From the NCBI GenBank assembly GCA_046330255.1, contig JAXLTC010000003.1, positions 124,001 through 188,000 of the forward strand: a stretch of 64,000 nt of DNA, given 5' to 3'. The stretch is from JBBSBL01 sp046330255. GTDB taxonomy: Bacteria > Actinomycetota > Thermoleophilia > Solirubrobacterales > Solirubrobacteraceae. The notes under the pieces are model-generated. The model was not told the DNA's origin and searched no databases. It saw only the letters and a program-made list of their open reading frames with translations. The position numbers and the translations under genes were made by a program. This document shows, in pieces, positions 50,415 through 60,197 of this stretch (position 1 is its first letter; each line of letters opens with the position of its first letter).

Positions 50415-51008
50415 TCAGATCAGCGGCTCGTCCTCGAAGGCCGGGCGGTCGTCCGGCCACAGGACCACGGCGCGGTCCGCGGCGGCGAGGATCGCCCCGG
50501 CGTCGAGCGCCACGGACCGCTCCTCGGGGCCGAGCGTCGGCCAGGAGACCACCGCCGTCAGCTCGCCGGGAGGCGGAAGCGGCCACAGCCAGTAGTCCTG
50601 CTCCCACGAGCGCTCGCTCCCGTGCCCGCCGAGCTTCCACAGGATGGGCGAGTCCGACCCCTCGCCACGCCAGGAGTCCGCCAGCACCTTGCGGCCGTCG
50701 GAGAAGCCGAGGCCGAACCTCAACCCGTCCGCCGGATCCTCCTCGAGGGGACCGCCGAGGCGGCGGCCGACGCGCCGCGGGCCGGCGTCGGGAGCGCGCC
50801 TCACGACGAGGCTGAACTCGAGTCCCGTCGTGTACGCGGTGAAACGGACGAGCGCGATCGCGACCTCGCCGGTGTTGACCACCACCCGGTCGATCGGGAG
50901 CGTTCCGCCGATCTCGTTCTCGGGCGGGCCCGCCCACGGCGGCGAGCGGAAGTCCTCCTCGACGTGCTCGTCCGGCTCCGGCTCGGGCGCGTCGTCGAAG
51001 AAGCCCAC
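50415..51008 (-). CDS. conserved actinobacterial protein of unknown function
   Basis: 197 residues, soluble. It starts MGFFDDAPEPEPDEHVEEDF, an acidic leader, then alternating strands suggesting a beta-sandwich: RVVVNTGEVAIALVRFTAYT, LEFSLVVRRAPD, ILWKLGGHGSERSWEQDYWL and GELTAVVSWPTLG. Tryptophan-rich (seven W). It ends in an acidic ARPAFEDEPLI-like tail. I do not recognise a named family; similar proteins are common in actinobacteria beside unrelated genes. It is three bases downstream of the small membrane protein and may form a unit with it. Confidence 0.7.
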   Translation of the reverse strand: MGFFDDAPEPEPDEHVEEDFRSPPWAGPPENEIGGTLPIDRVVVNTGEVAIALVRFTAYTTGLEFSLVVRRAPDAGPRRVGRRLGGPLEEDPADGLRFGLGFSDGRKVLADSWRGEGSDSPILWKLGGHGSERSWEQDYWLWPLPPPGELTAVVSWPTLGPEERSVALDAGAILAAADRAVVLWPDDRPAFEDEPLI

Positions 51009-51011
51009 GGT

Positions 51012-51284
51012 CTAAGCGACCGCCGCCGCGCGCTCGCGCCGCACGCCCTCGAAGTAGACGAGCGCCATGCCGATCACCGCGCCGGGGATCGCCTCGAGCG
51101 CCGTCAGCAGATGGGTGTCGGCCTCGCCCGGGACGCTGAAGCCGCTGATCACGAAGCCGAAGATGATCGAGCCGAACAGCGCGCCGAGGAACGCCCCGAC
51201 GATCCCACCCCAGAAGTGGTCCGGAAGGAAGATCGTGAAGTGCCAGAGCGCGAGGCCCATCATGATCCAGGCAAGCATCCCCAT
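51012..51284 (-). CDS. small membrane protein (GlsB/YeaQ/YmgE-like)
   Basis: 90 residues, three hydrophobic segments: LAWIMMGLALWHFTIFLP, WGGIVGAFLGALFGSIIFGF and LEAIPGAVIGMALVYFEG. The glycine-rich GGIVGAFLGALFGS helix resembles the transglycosylase-associated family, a weak match. The ATG overlaps the secDF stop (TGATG), so it is translationally coupled to the translocon gene. Confidence 0.7.
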   Translation of the reverse strand: MGMLAWIMMGLALWHFTIFLPDHFWGGIVGAFLGALFGSIIFGFVISGFSVPGEADTHLLTALEAIPGAVIGMALVYFEGVRRERAAAVA

Positions 51285-54200
51285 CAGCGAGACCTCCCGT
51301 GGCGGCGGCGGCTGCGGCTCGTCGAGCCGCCCTTCGCCGGACGCGTGTCGGGCGCCATGCCGCCCTCCTCCGCCTCGTCGGGCGCGTGGACGAACTCGCT
51401 CGGCGCCTCGTCCGGGTCACCGCTGGCGGCGGGGTCGGGCGCCTGGGGCCCGGCCGCCGGCGCCTGCGGCTCCGCGGCCGCCGTCGCGGCCGGCCCGGCG
51501 CCCGCGCGGTCCTGCGGACGGGCCGGGCCGCGGCCCGCGCCGGTGTCCTCGGCGATGTCCGCCTTGAGCTCCTCGAACTCCTCGGCGCTGATCTCCTCGG
51601 GCTGGTCGGGAGTGGTGACCCGCCCGGCCCCGCGCCGCAGCCGGCGGCGCTTGGGCGCCTCGGGCTCGACGAGCTCGTCGGAGCCGGCGGCGGGCGTCGG
51701 GTAGGCCGGGACCTTGCCGTTGGGCGACTCGCGCTCGATCCGCTTGCGGCGCTGGGCGTAGAGCGGCTCGCGCTCCTTCCAGTGGTCGAGCACCGGCGAC
51801 GCGATGAAGATCGACGAGTAGGTGCCGGAGGCGACGCCGACGAGCAGCGCGAACGCGAAGTCCTGGAGCGTCTCGCCGCCGAAGAGCAGCAGCGCCAGCA
51901 CCGGCATCAGCGTCGAGAAGCTGGTCGCCAGCGATCGGACCAGCACCTCGGACATCGAGCGGTTGACGATCTGGGAGAACGCCGCGCGCGGCATGCGCGG
52001 CACGTTCTCGCGTATCCGGTCGAACACGATGATCGTGTCGTAGAGCGAGTAGCCGAGGATCGTGAGCAAGGCGGCCACGGTCGACGTGGTGACCTCCCTC
52101 CCCAGCAGCGAGTACACGCCGGCCGTTATCAGCAGGTCGTGCAGCACGGCGATCAGCACGGGAACCGCGAACTTCCACTCGAACCGCAGCGCTATGTAGG
52201 CGGAGATCACCAGCAGCGAGGCGATGATCGCGATGATCGCGCTGTTCGCGACCGCCCGCCCGAACGTCGGCCCGACCGACTCCGAGGAGAAGTTCGGCGT
52301 GCCGCCGAACTTCTTGTCCAGCGAGGCGCGCACCGACTCGACCTTGGTCGGCTGGAGCGTCTCGGTCGAGATCTGGACGACGTTGCGCCCCAGATCGCTC
52401 CCGGTGACGCGCTGGATCTTCGCGTCGCCGTAGCCCTCGGCCGTGAGCACGTCGCGCACCTGGTTCTCGCTCGCGGAGCGGACGAGCGCGGTCTGGATCC
52501 GCGTGCCCGAAGTGAAGTCGATCCCGAAGTTCAGGCCCTTGCCGCCGATGGCGAGCGCCCCGATGATCAGGATCACGCCCGACATCGAGAAGAACCACTT
52601 CGAGGAGCCCATGAAGTCGAACCGCCACACGTGCTGGCGCCCTCCGGCGCCGAGCGCCGAGGGGCTCGAGATCAGCTTCGAGCGGCTCATCGTGCCCAGC
52701 GCCGCCTGCGTGGCGACGACCGCGGTGAACAGCGACACGATCGTGCCGACCCCGAGCGTGAACGCGAAGCCCTTCACGCCCGAGGTGGCGAGCATGAACA
52801 GGATGAACGCCGTCATCAGCGTCACGACGTTCGCGTCGATGATCGCCGAGAGGCCCTTCTTGTAGCCCTGCGCGATGCCCGCGGCGATCGATCTGCCGGA
52901 GCGGATCTCCTCCTTCACGCGCTCGAAGATCACGATGTTGGCGTCGGCCGCCACCCCGATCGTGAGCACCAGGCCGGCTATCCCCGGCAGGGTCAGCGTG
53001 ATCGGTATGAGCTTGACCAGCGCGAACAGGTAGATCCCGTAGACGATCAGCGCGCCACACGCGATCAGGCCCAGGACCCGGTAGAAGAGCAGCAGGAACA
53101 GCATCACGAGCGCGAGCCCCGCCAGCCCGGCGACGAGGCCCTGGTTGAGCGCCTGCTTGCCGAGCGTCGCGGAGACCTGCGACTGGGAGATCAGCTTGAG
53201 GCCGATCGGGAGCGCGCCCAGCTCGAGCAGCTTCGCCAGGTCCTGGGCGGACTGGATCGTGAAGCCGCCGGTGATGATCGCGCCGTTCTCGCCGTCGATC
53301 CCGTCCGGGAGGTTGCGGTAGTCGATCGAGGCGACCGAGATCAGGTTGCGGTCCAGCGCGACCGCGAAGTGCTGCAGGCTCGCGTTCTGGCTGCCGGGAA
53401 GCGCGAGGCTCTGGCCGCGCTGCGCGATGTCGCGCGTGACCGTGTGGAATGCCTTCTTGCCCTTGTCGGTGAACTGGAACTCGACGTCGGGCGGCGATCC
53501 GGCCTGGTTCTGGTCGACCCCCTGCTTCGGGTCGGTGATGTCCTTGCCGAACAGCGAGACCTGGTCGCGCAGGACGTACCACTTGGCCCGGTTGGGGTCC
53601 TTCGGCACCTCGGACTGCTTGCGGTAGGTCGCCTGCAGCACGACGGTGCCCTGCGGCACCACCACGAGCTCCGAGCCGGGAGGCGCCTTGCCGCCGGGCA
53701 GCTCGGAGAGCAGGTCCTTGCGCGAGTCGTCCGGTCCCGCTATCAGCCTGTGCCGCGCGTCGAAGAGCCAGTACTGGGGACCGACGCGCGAGATGTCCTG
53801 GCCGCCGCGGACCGGCTGCTTGGAGGCGAGCTTGACAGCCTTGTAGAGCGACATGCCGGCGGACGGATCGCCGGCCGCCTGGCTGATGCGGATCGCCTCC
53901 GGGTCCTGGGCGGTGAGCTGTGAGGCCGCCGTCTTCCCGTTCGACGTGAGGACGTTCGCCTCCCAGTCGTAGAAGGCGAGCTGGGCGGGCGTGCCGACCT
54001 GCTTCTCCGCCCGCTGGACGTTGGTGACGTTCGGCAGGCCGACCGTGATCTGGTCGTCGCCGGAGCGCTGGATCTCGGGCTCGGCGACGCCGAGCGCGTC
54101 CACGCGGTTGCGCATGATCTCGATCGCGCGGTTGATCGAGGCCGAGTCCACCTTCGCCTGCGGCGTCGGCTTGCCCTGGTAGACGAGCTCCACGCCGCCC

Positions 54201-54325
54201 TGCAGGTCGAGTCCCAGGCGCGTGGTCTTCTGCGCCGGCGATCCGGGCAGGATCACCATCAGCGAGAGGACCAGCAGGCCCGCGACGAAGAGCAGGACCA
54301 GGCCGTTGCGCGAGCGCGGCGACAT
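51284..54325 (-). CDS. secDF: SecD-SecF fusion protein translocase subunit
   Basis: Protein export motor using the proton gradient, 1013 residues. SecD: first helix VLLFVAGLLVLSLMVILPG, then LGLDLQGGVELVYQG, a large periplasmic part, and five helices beginning near ALNQGLVAGLAGLALVMLFL with GVAADANIVIFERVKEEI. SecF begins at SSKWFFSMSGVILIIGALAI with GLNFGIDFTSGTRIQ, and YSLYDTIIVFDRIREN. A hydrophilic tail of about 130 residues, Pro/Ala/Glu-rich and ending SRSRRRHGRSR, is extra. Fusion of SecD and SecF is known in Bacillus and some actinobacteria. Confidence 0.96.
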   Translation of the reverse strand: MSPRSRNGLVLLFVAGLLVLSLMVILPGSPAQKTTRLGLDLQGGVELVYQGKPTPQAKVDSASINRAIEIMRNRVDALGVAEPEIQRSGDDQITVGLPNVTNVQRAEKQVGTPAQLAFYDWEANVLTSNGKTAASQLTAQDPEAIRISQAAGDPSAGMSLYKAVKLASKQPVRGGQDISRVGPQYWLFDARHRLIAGPDDSRKDLLSELPGGKAPPGSELVVVPQGTVVLQATYRKQSEVPKDPNRAKWYVLRDQVSLFGKDITDPKQGVDQNQAGSPPDVEFQFTDKGKKAFHTVTRDIAQRGQSLALPGSQNASLQHFAVALDRNLISVASIDYRNLPDGIDGENGAIITGGFTIQSAQDLAKLLELGALPIGLKLISQSQVSATLGKQALNQGLVAGLAGLALVMLFLLLFYRVLGLIACGALIVYGIYLFALVKLIPITLTLPGIAGLVLTIGVAADANIVIFERVKEEIRSGRSIAAGIAQGYKKGLSAIIDANVVTLMTAFILFMLATSGVKGFAFTLGVGTIVSLFTAVVATQAALGTMSRSKLISSPSALGAGGRQHVWRFDFMGSSKWFFSMSGVILIIGALAIGGKGLNFGIDFTSGTRIQTALVRSASENQVRDVLTAEGYGDAKIQRVTGSDLGRNVVQISTETLQPTKVESVRASLDKKFGGTPNFSSESVGPTFGRAVANSAIIAIIASLLVISAYIALRFEWKFAVPVLIAVLHDLLITAGVYSLLGREVTTSTVAALLTILGYSLYDTIIVFDRIRENVPRMPRAAFSQIVNRSMSEVLVRSLATSFSTLMPVLALLLFGGETLQDFAFALLVGVASGTYSSIFIASPVLDHWKEREPLYAQRRKRIERESPNGKVPAYPTPAAGSDELVEPEAPKRRRLRRGAGRVTTPDQPEEISAEEFEELKADIAEDTGAGRGPARPQDRAGAGPAATAAAEPQAPAAGPQAPDPAASGDPDEAPSEFVHAPDEAEEGGMAPDTRPAKGGSTSRSRRRHGRSR

Positions 54326-54391
54326 GCGGTGTCCGAGGGTAGCCGCTCGGGCCGCCGGAGGGCCCGGCTCAGCCTCGCCCGCGCGCGAACG

Positions 54392-54841
54392 TCATCCGCG
54401 CGGCGTCAGGACGAGCAGCAGCCCGCCGTCGTCGTCGTAGGCGGGGAACAGGTCGGCGAGCGCGGTGGCCGGGAGGTCGCCCTCCGCGTTGACCGTGACC
54501 GGCTTGCCCATCGCGCGCACGCCCCACTCGAGCACGGTCGCGACCGGGTCCGCCTCGCCGTCGAAGTCGAGGCCGAGCACCTCGCCCACCGGGCGGCCGA
54601 TCACGCGCTCGTCGTCGAGCCCCGTGAGCTCGAAGGACCCCCGGCCGCAGCCGATCACCCGGCCCTCCTGGTCGCAGACGAAGAACGCCGCGTTCGGCGC
54701 CGGGTAGTAGTCGTCCAGCAGCTCGAACAGGAACGCGAAGCCGCAGCGCGCGCAACCCTTCGGCTCGCGGCGGAACCCGGCGGTGCGCTCGCTCTCGGTC
54801 GTCCGGTGGCCGCAGTTGGGGCAGATGAACAGGTGGGCCAT
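54392..54841 (-). CDS. zinc-ribbon and PAS-like domain protein
   Basis: 149 residues. The N-terminus FICPNCGHRTTESERTAGF and KGCARCGFAFLFELLDDYYP supply two CxxC pairs, a zinc ribbon. A domain with the PAS pattern follows: NAAFFVCDQEGRVIGCGRGS, FELTGLDDERVIGRPVGEVL, and GLLLVLTPRG. Probably a small sensor; ligand unknown. It stands between ruvB and secDF, 66 bases after the secDF start region. A family name is not recognised. Confidence 0.7.
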   Translation of the reverse strand: MAHLFICPNCGHRTTESERTAGFRREPKGCARCGFAFLFELLDDYYPAPNAAFFVCDQEGRVIGCGRGSFELTGLDDERVIGRPVGEVLGLDFDGEADPVATVLEWGVRAMGKPVTVNAEGDLPATALADLFPAYDDDGGLLLVLTPRG

Positions 54842-54901
54842 CGTCGGAGCGAGAGGCTAGGAGGGCAACCTTAACGGCGCCATGAAGGCTCGCGGGCGCG
54901 C

Positions 54902-55921
54902 TCAGAACAGCCGCGCGCCGTCGGGCGGGGGTTCGAGGCCCAGGTGCTCGAACGCGGCCGGGGCGGCGAGGCGCCCGCGCGGCGTTCGCTCCAGGAAGCC
55001 GCGCTGGAGGAGGTAGGGCTCGTAGACGTCCTCGATCGTGTCCTGCTCCTCGCCGACCGCGACCGCCAGTGTCGAGAGCCCGACCGGTCCGCCGCGGTAG
55101 GTCACGCAGAGCGCGCGCAGGATCTCACGGTCGAGCCGGTCCAGGCCCTGGCCGTCGACCTCGAGCGCCTCCAGCCCGTCGCCGGCTACCGCCTCGGTCA
55201 CCACCCCCTCGTGGCGCACCTCGGCGAAGTCGCGCACGCGCCGCAGCAGCCGGTTCGCGACGCGGGGCGTGCCGCGACTGCGCGCGGCGATCGCCTCCGC
55301 GCCCGCGGGCTCGACGTCGATCCCGAGCAGGCCCGCCGAGCGCTCGACGATCCGCGCGAGATCGGCGGGGCCGTAGTGCTCGAGGCGATGCTGGATGCCG
55401 AAGCGGTCGCGCAGCGGTGTGGTCAGCAGGCCCGCGCGCGTGGTGGCGCCGACGAGCGTGAACGGCGGGAGGTCGAGCGTCACGACGCGCGCCCCGGCGC
55501 CCTGGCCGACGGTGATCGGGAGGCGGCGGTCCTCCATCGCGGGATAGAACGTCTCCTCCAGCGCGCGCGGCAGGCGGTGGATCTCGTCGACGAAGAACAC
55601 GGTGCGCGGCTCGAGCGCGGTCAGGAACGCCGCCACGTCGCCCTTGCGCTCGAGCGCCGGCCCGGCGGTCTGCACGAACGGGACGTCGAGCTCGTGGGCG
55701 ACGATCTGGGCCAGCGAGGTCTTGCCGAGGCCGGGCGGTCCGGCCAGCAGGACGTGGTCCAGCGCCTCGCCGCGCGCCGCGGCGGCCGCGATCGAGATCG
55801 CGAGCTGCTCGCGCATCGCCTCCTGGCCGACGAAGTCCTCCAGCCTGCGCGGGCGCAGCGAGCGCTCGGCGTCCTCCTCGGCCTCGAGAGCGCCCGGCGT
55901 CTGGATGCGGGTCTCGCTCAC
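54902..55921 (-). CDS. ruvB: Holliday junction branch migration ATPase RuvB
   Basis: 339 residues. Walker A HVLLAGPPGLGKTSLAQIVA, Walker B TVFFVDEIHRLPRALEE, LVGATTRAGLLTTPLRDRFG, and C-terminal winged helix GPVGLSTLAVAVGEEQDTIE are typical. LEDFVGQEAMREQL is the RuvB start region. Its start overlaps the ruvA stop (ATGA). Confidence 0.98.
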   Translation of the reverse strand: MSETRIQTPGALEAEEDAERSLRPRRLEDFVGQEAMREQLAISIAAAAARGEALDHVLLAGPPGLGKTSLAQIVAHELDVPFVQTAGPALERKGDVAAFLTALEPRTVFFVDEIHRLPRALEETFYPAMEDRRLPITVGQGAGARVVTLDLPPFTLVGATTRAGLLTTPLRDRFGIQHRLEHYGPADLARIVERSAGLLGIDVEPAGAEAIAARSRGTPRVANRLLRRVRDFAEVRHEGVVTEAVAGDGLEALEVDGQGLDRLDREILRALCVTYRGGPVGLSTLAVAVGEEQDTIEDVYEPYLLQRGFLERTPRGRLAAPAAFEHLGLEPPPDGARLF

Positions 55922-56496
55922 CGCCGCGCCTCCCGCAGAGCGCTCGAGATCAGCTCCTCGGGGCTCTCGCCCCGCGCTCCGTCGAGCATCGCGTCGGCCT
56001 CCGGCACGCTGAAGCCGAGACCCACGAGCCCGTCGCGGGCGAGCATGCGCGGGTCGTCGGCGCGGGCGACACGGATCGGCTGCTCGGGAGCGGAGGCGCC
56101 CGCCTTCTCGCGCAGCTCGACGACGATGCGCTCGGCGGTGCGCTTCCCGATCCCGGGAACTGCCTGGAGCCGGTCGGTGTCGCCGGATGCCAGCGCCGCC
56201 AGCAGCTCGCGCGGCGGGCCGCCGGAGAGCACGGCCAGCGCGACCTTGGGCCCGACCGACTGGACGCCGAGCAGCAGCAGGAAGAGCTCCCGCTCCTCCT
56301 CGGTCGCGAAGCCGTACAGCGCGAGCGCGTCGTCCCGGACGACGAGGTGCGCGTGAAGCGCCACCTCTCCCCCGGCCGCCGGGACGCTGCGCAGCGTCTC
56401 GGCCGACACCGCCAGGCGGTAGCCGACGCCCTGGCAGTCGACGACGACGTGGTCCGGCCGCCGTGCCGCGACGGCTCCGCGGACGAGCGCGATCAC
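55918..56496 (-). CDS. ruvA: Holliday junction branch migration protein RuvA
   Basis: 192 residues from a GTG overlapping the ruvC stop (GTGA). OB domain VIALVRGAVAARRPDHVVVD, central HhH domain VQSVGPKVALAVLSG and VPGIGKRTAERIVVELREK, C-terminal RuvB-binding domain from DGLVGLGFSVPEADAML. Binds four-way junctions as a tetramer. Confidence 0.97.
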   Translation of the reverse strand: MIALVRGAVAARRPDHVVVDCQGVGYRLAVSAETLRSVPAAGGEVALHAHLVVRDDALALYGFATEEERELFLLLLGVQSVGPKVALAVLSGGPPRELLAALASGDTDRLQAVPGIGKRTAERIVVELREKAGASAPEQPIRVARADDPRMLARDGLVGLGFSVPEADAMLDGARGESPEELISSALREARR

Positions 56497-56987
56497 GCGC
56501 GCGCGAGCGCCGCCGCGAGCGGCGCGCGGTTCGCGTGGCAGAGCGCGACGGCGAGCGCGTCGGCGGCGTGGTCCGGGGCCGGCGGGGCCGGCAGCGACAG
56601 CAGGCGCTGCACCATCAGCTGGACCTGCGCCTTGCCCGCGCGGCCGCTCCCGCAGACCGCGCCCTTGACCTGCTGGGGCGTGTAGCCGTGGCAGGCGATG
56701 CCGCGCTGGCCGGCCGCCAGCAGCACCGCTCCGCGCGCCTGGCCGACGGCGAACGCGCTGCGGACGTTGGCGCCGAAGTAGAGCTCCTCGATCGCCAGCG
56801 CGTCCGGCGCGTGGGCGTCGATGAGCTCGCCGACCCGCGCGTGGATCGCGGCCAGGCGGCGCTCGAGCCGCCCGCCGGTGGGAGTCTGGATGACGCCGCC
56901 GTCGAGCGCGAGCATGCGCCCGTCGCGTCCCGCGACCACTCCGTAGCCGGTGCTCGCTGTGCCGGGATCGATGCCGAGGACGACCAT
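56493..56987 (-). CDS. ruvC: crossover junction endodeoxyribonuclease RuvC
   Basis: 164 residues. Catalytic acids: VVLGIDPGTASTGYGVV, AIEELYFGANVRSAFAVGQA, and C-terminal APDHAADALAVALCH. Resolves Holliday junctions. First gene of ruvC-ruvA-ruvB; the 162-base divergent region upstream also serves the HD-GYP gene and shows no obvious operator. Confidence 0.97.
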   Translation of the reverse strand: MVVLGIDPGTASTGYGVVAGRDGRMLALDGGVIQTPTGGRLERRLAAIHARVGELIDAHAPDALAIEELYFGANVRSAFAVGQARGAVLLAAGQRGIACHGYTPQQVKGAVCGSGRAGKAQVQLMVQRLLSLPAPPAPDHAADALAVALCHANRAPLAAALARA

Positions 56988-57149
56988 CCGCTCGCTGATT
57001 CTGCGCGCGGCCGCGGACGCCTTCCCGCCGCAACGGTCCGCCCGCGGACAACCGGCGGGTGCGCAAACCGCACCATCGCGGCGCATCCCGCCACAACCCG
57101 GCGCAGCCCGGCTACAGCGCCCATCCGGGCCTGCCGATGAGGCTGGGGT

Positions 57150-58334
<1,185 letters not shown>

Positions 58335-58387
58335 CCGCGCGGTAGACCAACTGCGTCAGCGAAGGGGGTCCAGGGCGGCCTGATTCC

Positions 58388-58441
58388 CCGACCCATCCCG
58401 GCCTACACCCGCAGGAGAGGTGTTAGCCGGGATACGTTGCG
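58388..58441 (-). repeat. 54-bp dispersed palindromic element, copy B
   Basis: Inverted copy of the element at 50308-50361. Minus strand: CGCAACGTATCCCGGCTAAC at one end and GGCCGGGATGGGTCGG at the other, with CTCCTGCGGG in the loop. The outer two pairs are weakened, but the T-A pair at positions 16/40 of copy A is C-G here, a compensated change that supports a folded structure. It lies 54 bases after the HD-GYP stop and before the converging membrane protein gene. Confidence 0.8.
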
Positions 58442-58529
58442 ACGCGAGCGCCGAGCCCGTTCCCTTCGCTGCCGCCGTTGGCCGGGGCGACACCCTCGCG
58501 CGGGGCGGCCGCCGCGGCACCGCGCGCCG

Positions 58530-58931
58530 TCAGCTCGGCAGGCTCGACCCCGCGAACGCGAAGAACCAGATCGCGAAGAGGAGCAGGGCGGTTCCGACGC
58601 TGATCACCATGACCACGTCGAGCACGCTGCGCTCGCGCGTGGAGCCCCGCTCGCCGCGCATCGACCGCAGCCAGGTCGCCTGCACGGGCCGCGTTTCGTG
58701 GGTCGCGCCCGTCAGGCGCCCGTAGGCGCGGTTCAGCGACGAAAGCCCCTTGCCGACGACGAACATCGAGGCCGGGATCCCGACCAGGATCAGCAGGTAG
58801 GGCCCGAACGACGGGCGCGAGGTCTCCACCAGCTTCGAGGCGAGGTAGATCCACAGGAACGGCAGCCCCAGCCAGAGCAGCACGCTGCCCGCGGCCATCA
58901 GCGCGATCAGCCCGGCCTGCTTGGCCAGCAC
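58530..58931 (-). CDS. small membrane protein of unknown function
   Basis: 133 residues. Helices: AGLIALMAAGSVLLWLGLPF continuing to LWIYLAS, PYLLILVGIPASMFVVGKGL, and VVMVISVGTALLLFAIWFFA. Between helices two and three lies a soluble basic stretch (GRLTGATHETRPVQATWLRS). The GTG start is four bases after the YebC stop, so they are cotranscribed. No family recognised. Confidence 0.75.
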   Translation of the reverse strand: MLAKQAGLIALMAAGSVLLWLGLPFLWIYLASKLVETSRPSFGPYLLILVGIPASMFVVGKGLSSLNRAYGRLTGATHETRPVQATWLRSMRGERGSTRERSVLDVVMVISVGTALLLFAIWFFAFAGSSLPS

Positions 58932-58935
58932 CCGC

Positions 58936-59685
58936 CTACCCCGCGACGCGCTCGAGCACGCTGGCGTCGACGTCGAAGTTCGCGTGCACCTCGCCGACGT
59001 CGTCGTTCTCCTCCAGGGCGTCGATCAGGCGCAGCAGGCGCGCGGCCTGATCCTCCTCGAGCGGCACGCGCGTCGTCGGCCGCTGCGTCACCTCGGCGCC
59101 CTCGATCGCGATGCCTCCGCTCTCGAGCGCGGCGCGCACCGCGGCCAGGTCCCCGGGCGCGCAGAGCACCTCGAAGACGTCGTCGTCGCGCGCGATGTCC
59201 GTCGCGCCCGCGTCGATCGCCGCGATCAGGTCCTCCTCCGAGCGCCCGCCGGCCGCCACCACGACCACGCCGAGCTTCTCGAACAGGTAGGCGACCGAGC
59301 CGGGCTCGCCGAGGCTCCCACCGTGCTTGGCGAGGATGTGGCGCACCTCCGCGCCCGTGCGGTTGCGGTTGTCGGTCAGCGCCTCGATCAGCAGGGCCAC
59401 GCCCCCGGGGCCGTAGCCCTCGTAGTTGACCGACTCGATCGCCTCCGCGTCGGCGCCCTCGCCGGTGCCCTTCGCGATCGCGCGCTCGATGTTGTCCTTG
59501 GGCATCGAGGCGTCCCGCGCCTTCTGCACGGCGTTGTAGAGCGCGGCGTTCGCCTCCGGGTCCCCCCCGCCCTCCCGCGCGGCGACGGTGATCGCGCGCG
59601 CGAGCTTTGTGAACTGCTGCCCGCGGCGCGCGTCGACGACCGCCTTGCGATGCTTGATCGACGCCCACTTGGAATGCCCGGCCAT
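58936..59685 (-). CDS. YebC/PmpR family protein
   Basis: 249 residues. MAGHSKWASIKHRKAVVDAR is the classic start, followed by SMPKDNIERAIAKGTGEGA, YEGYGPGGVALLIEALTDNR and a C-terminal LLRLIDALEENDDVGEVHAN. Members act as transcription regulators or, as recently shown for YebC/TACO1, help ribosomes over proline-rich stretches. In actinobacteria the gene usually lies near ruvC, as here. Confidence 0.95.
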   Translation of the reverse strand: MAGHSKWASIKHRKAVVDARRGQQFTKLARAITVAAREGGGDPEANAALYNAVQKARDASMPKDNIERAIAKGTGEGADAEAIESVNYEGYGPGGVALLIEALTDNRNRTGAEVRHILAKHGGSLGEPGSVAYLFEKLGVVVVAAGGRSEEDLIAAIDAGATDIARDDDVFEVLCAPGDLAAVRAALESGGIAIEGAEVTQRPTTRVPLEEDQAARLLRLIDALEENDDVGEVHANFDVDASVLERVAG

Positions 59686-59792
59686 CGGCGTCAGTCTAGG
59701 GAGGCCCCGGGAAGGACCGCGCCCCTCGCGGCGACCCCCGGGACGACGCTCCACCCGGCTGCGGCCGGGCCCACCAGACCCGGAGGTCCCAC

Positions 59793-60197
59793 ATGCCACG
59801 CCTGCTCACCCCCCTCATCGCAACCGCGGCGCTCGCCCTGCTCGCCGGCTGCGGAGGCAGCGACAACAACAAGAGCTCCGGCTCGACGTCCGGAGGCGGG
59901 GCGGCGACCACCAGCCCGGCCAAGACGACCGCCGCGGCGGCCGGAACCGTACAGGTCGCGATGCAGAACACGGCGTTCGACCCGAAGACGACGACCGTCA
60001 AGGTCGGCCAGACGATCAAGTGGACCAACGACGACCCGTTCGACCACAACGTCGTGGCCACCAAGGGCGCGACCTTCCGCTCCTCGGACTTCGGGCAGGG
60101 CGGGACCTACTCCTACAAGGCGACCAAGGCGGGCACGATCAGCTACGTGTGCACGCTGCACCCGGGGATGGACGCCACGCTCACGGTCGTGAAGTAG
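59793..60197 (+). CDS. plastocyanin-like cupredoxin lipoprotein
   Basis: 134 residues. Signal LLTPLIATAALALLAGC ends in a lipobox Cys, then a Gly/Ser/Thr-rich linker. The cupredoxin domain (VQVAMQNTAFDPKTTTVKVG) has the type 1 copper ligands: His in DPFDHNVVA, and Cys, His and Met in SYVCTLHPGMDATL. Probably an electron carrier outside the membrane. Its 3' end overlaps the end of the converging rfbG-like gene by 17 bases. Confidence 0.92.
   Translation: MPRLLTPLIATAALALLAGCGGSDNNKSSGSTSGGGAATTSPAKTTAAAAGTVQVAMQNTAFDPKTTTVKVGQTIKWTNDDPFDHNVVATKGATFRSSDFGQGGTYSYKATKAGTISYVCTLHPGMDATLTVVK

Noticed and set aside
51299..53923. 874-codon plus-strand frame opposite secDF
   Set aside because: Antisense shadow; the minus strand encodes a complete SecDF.
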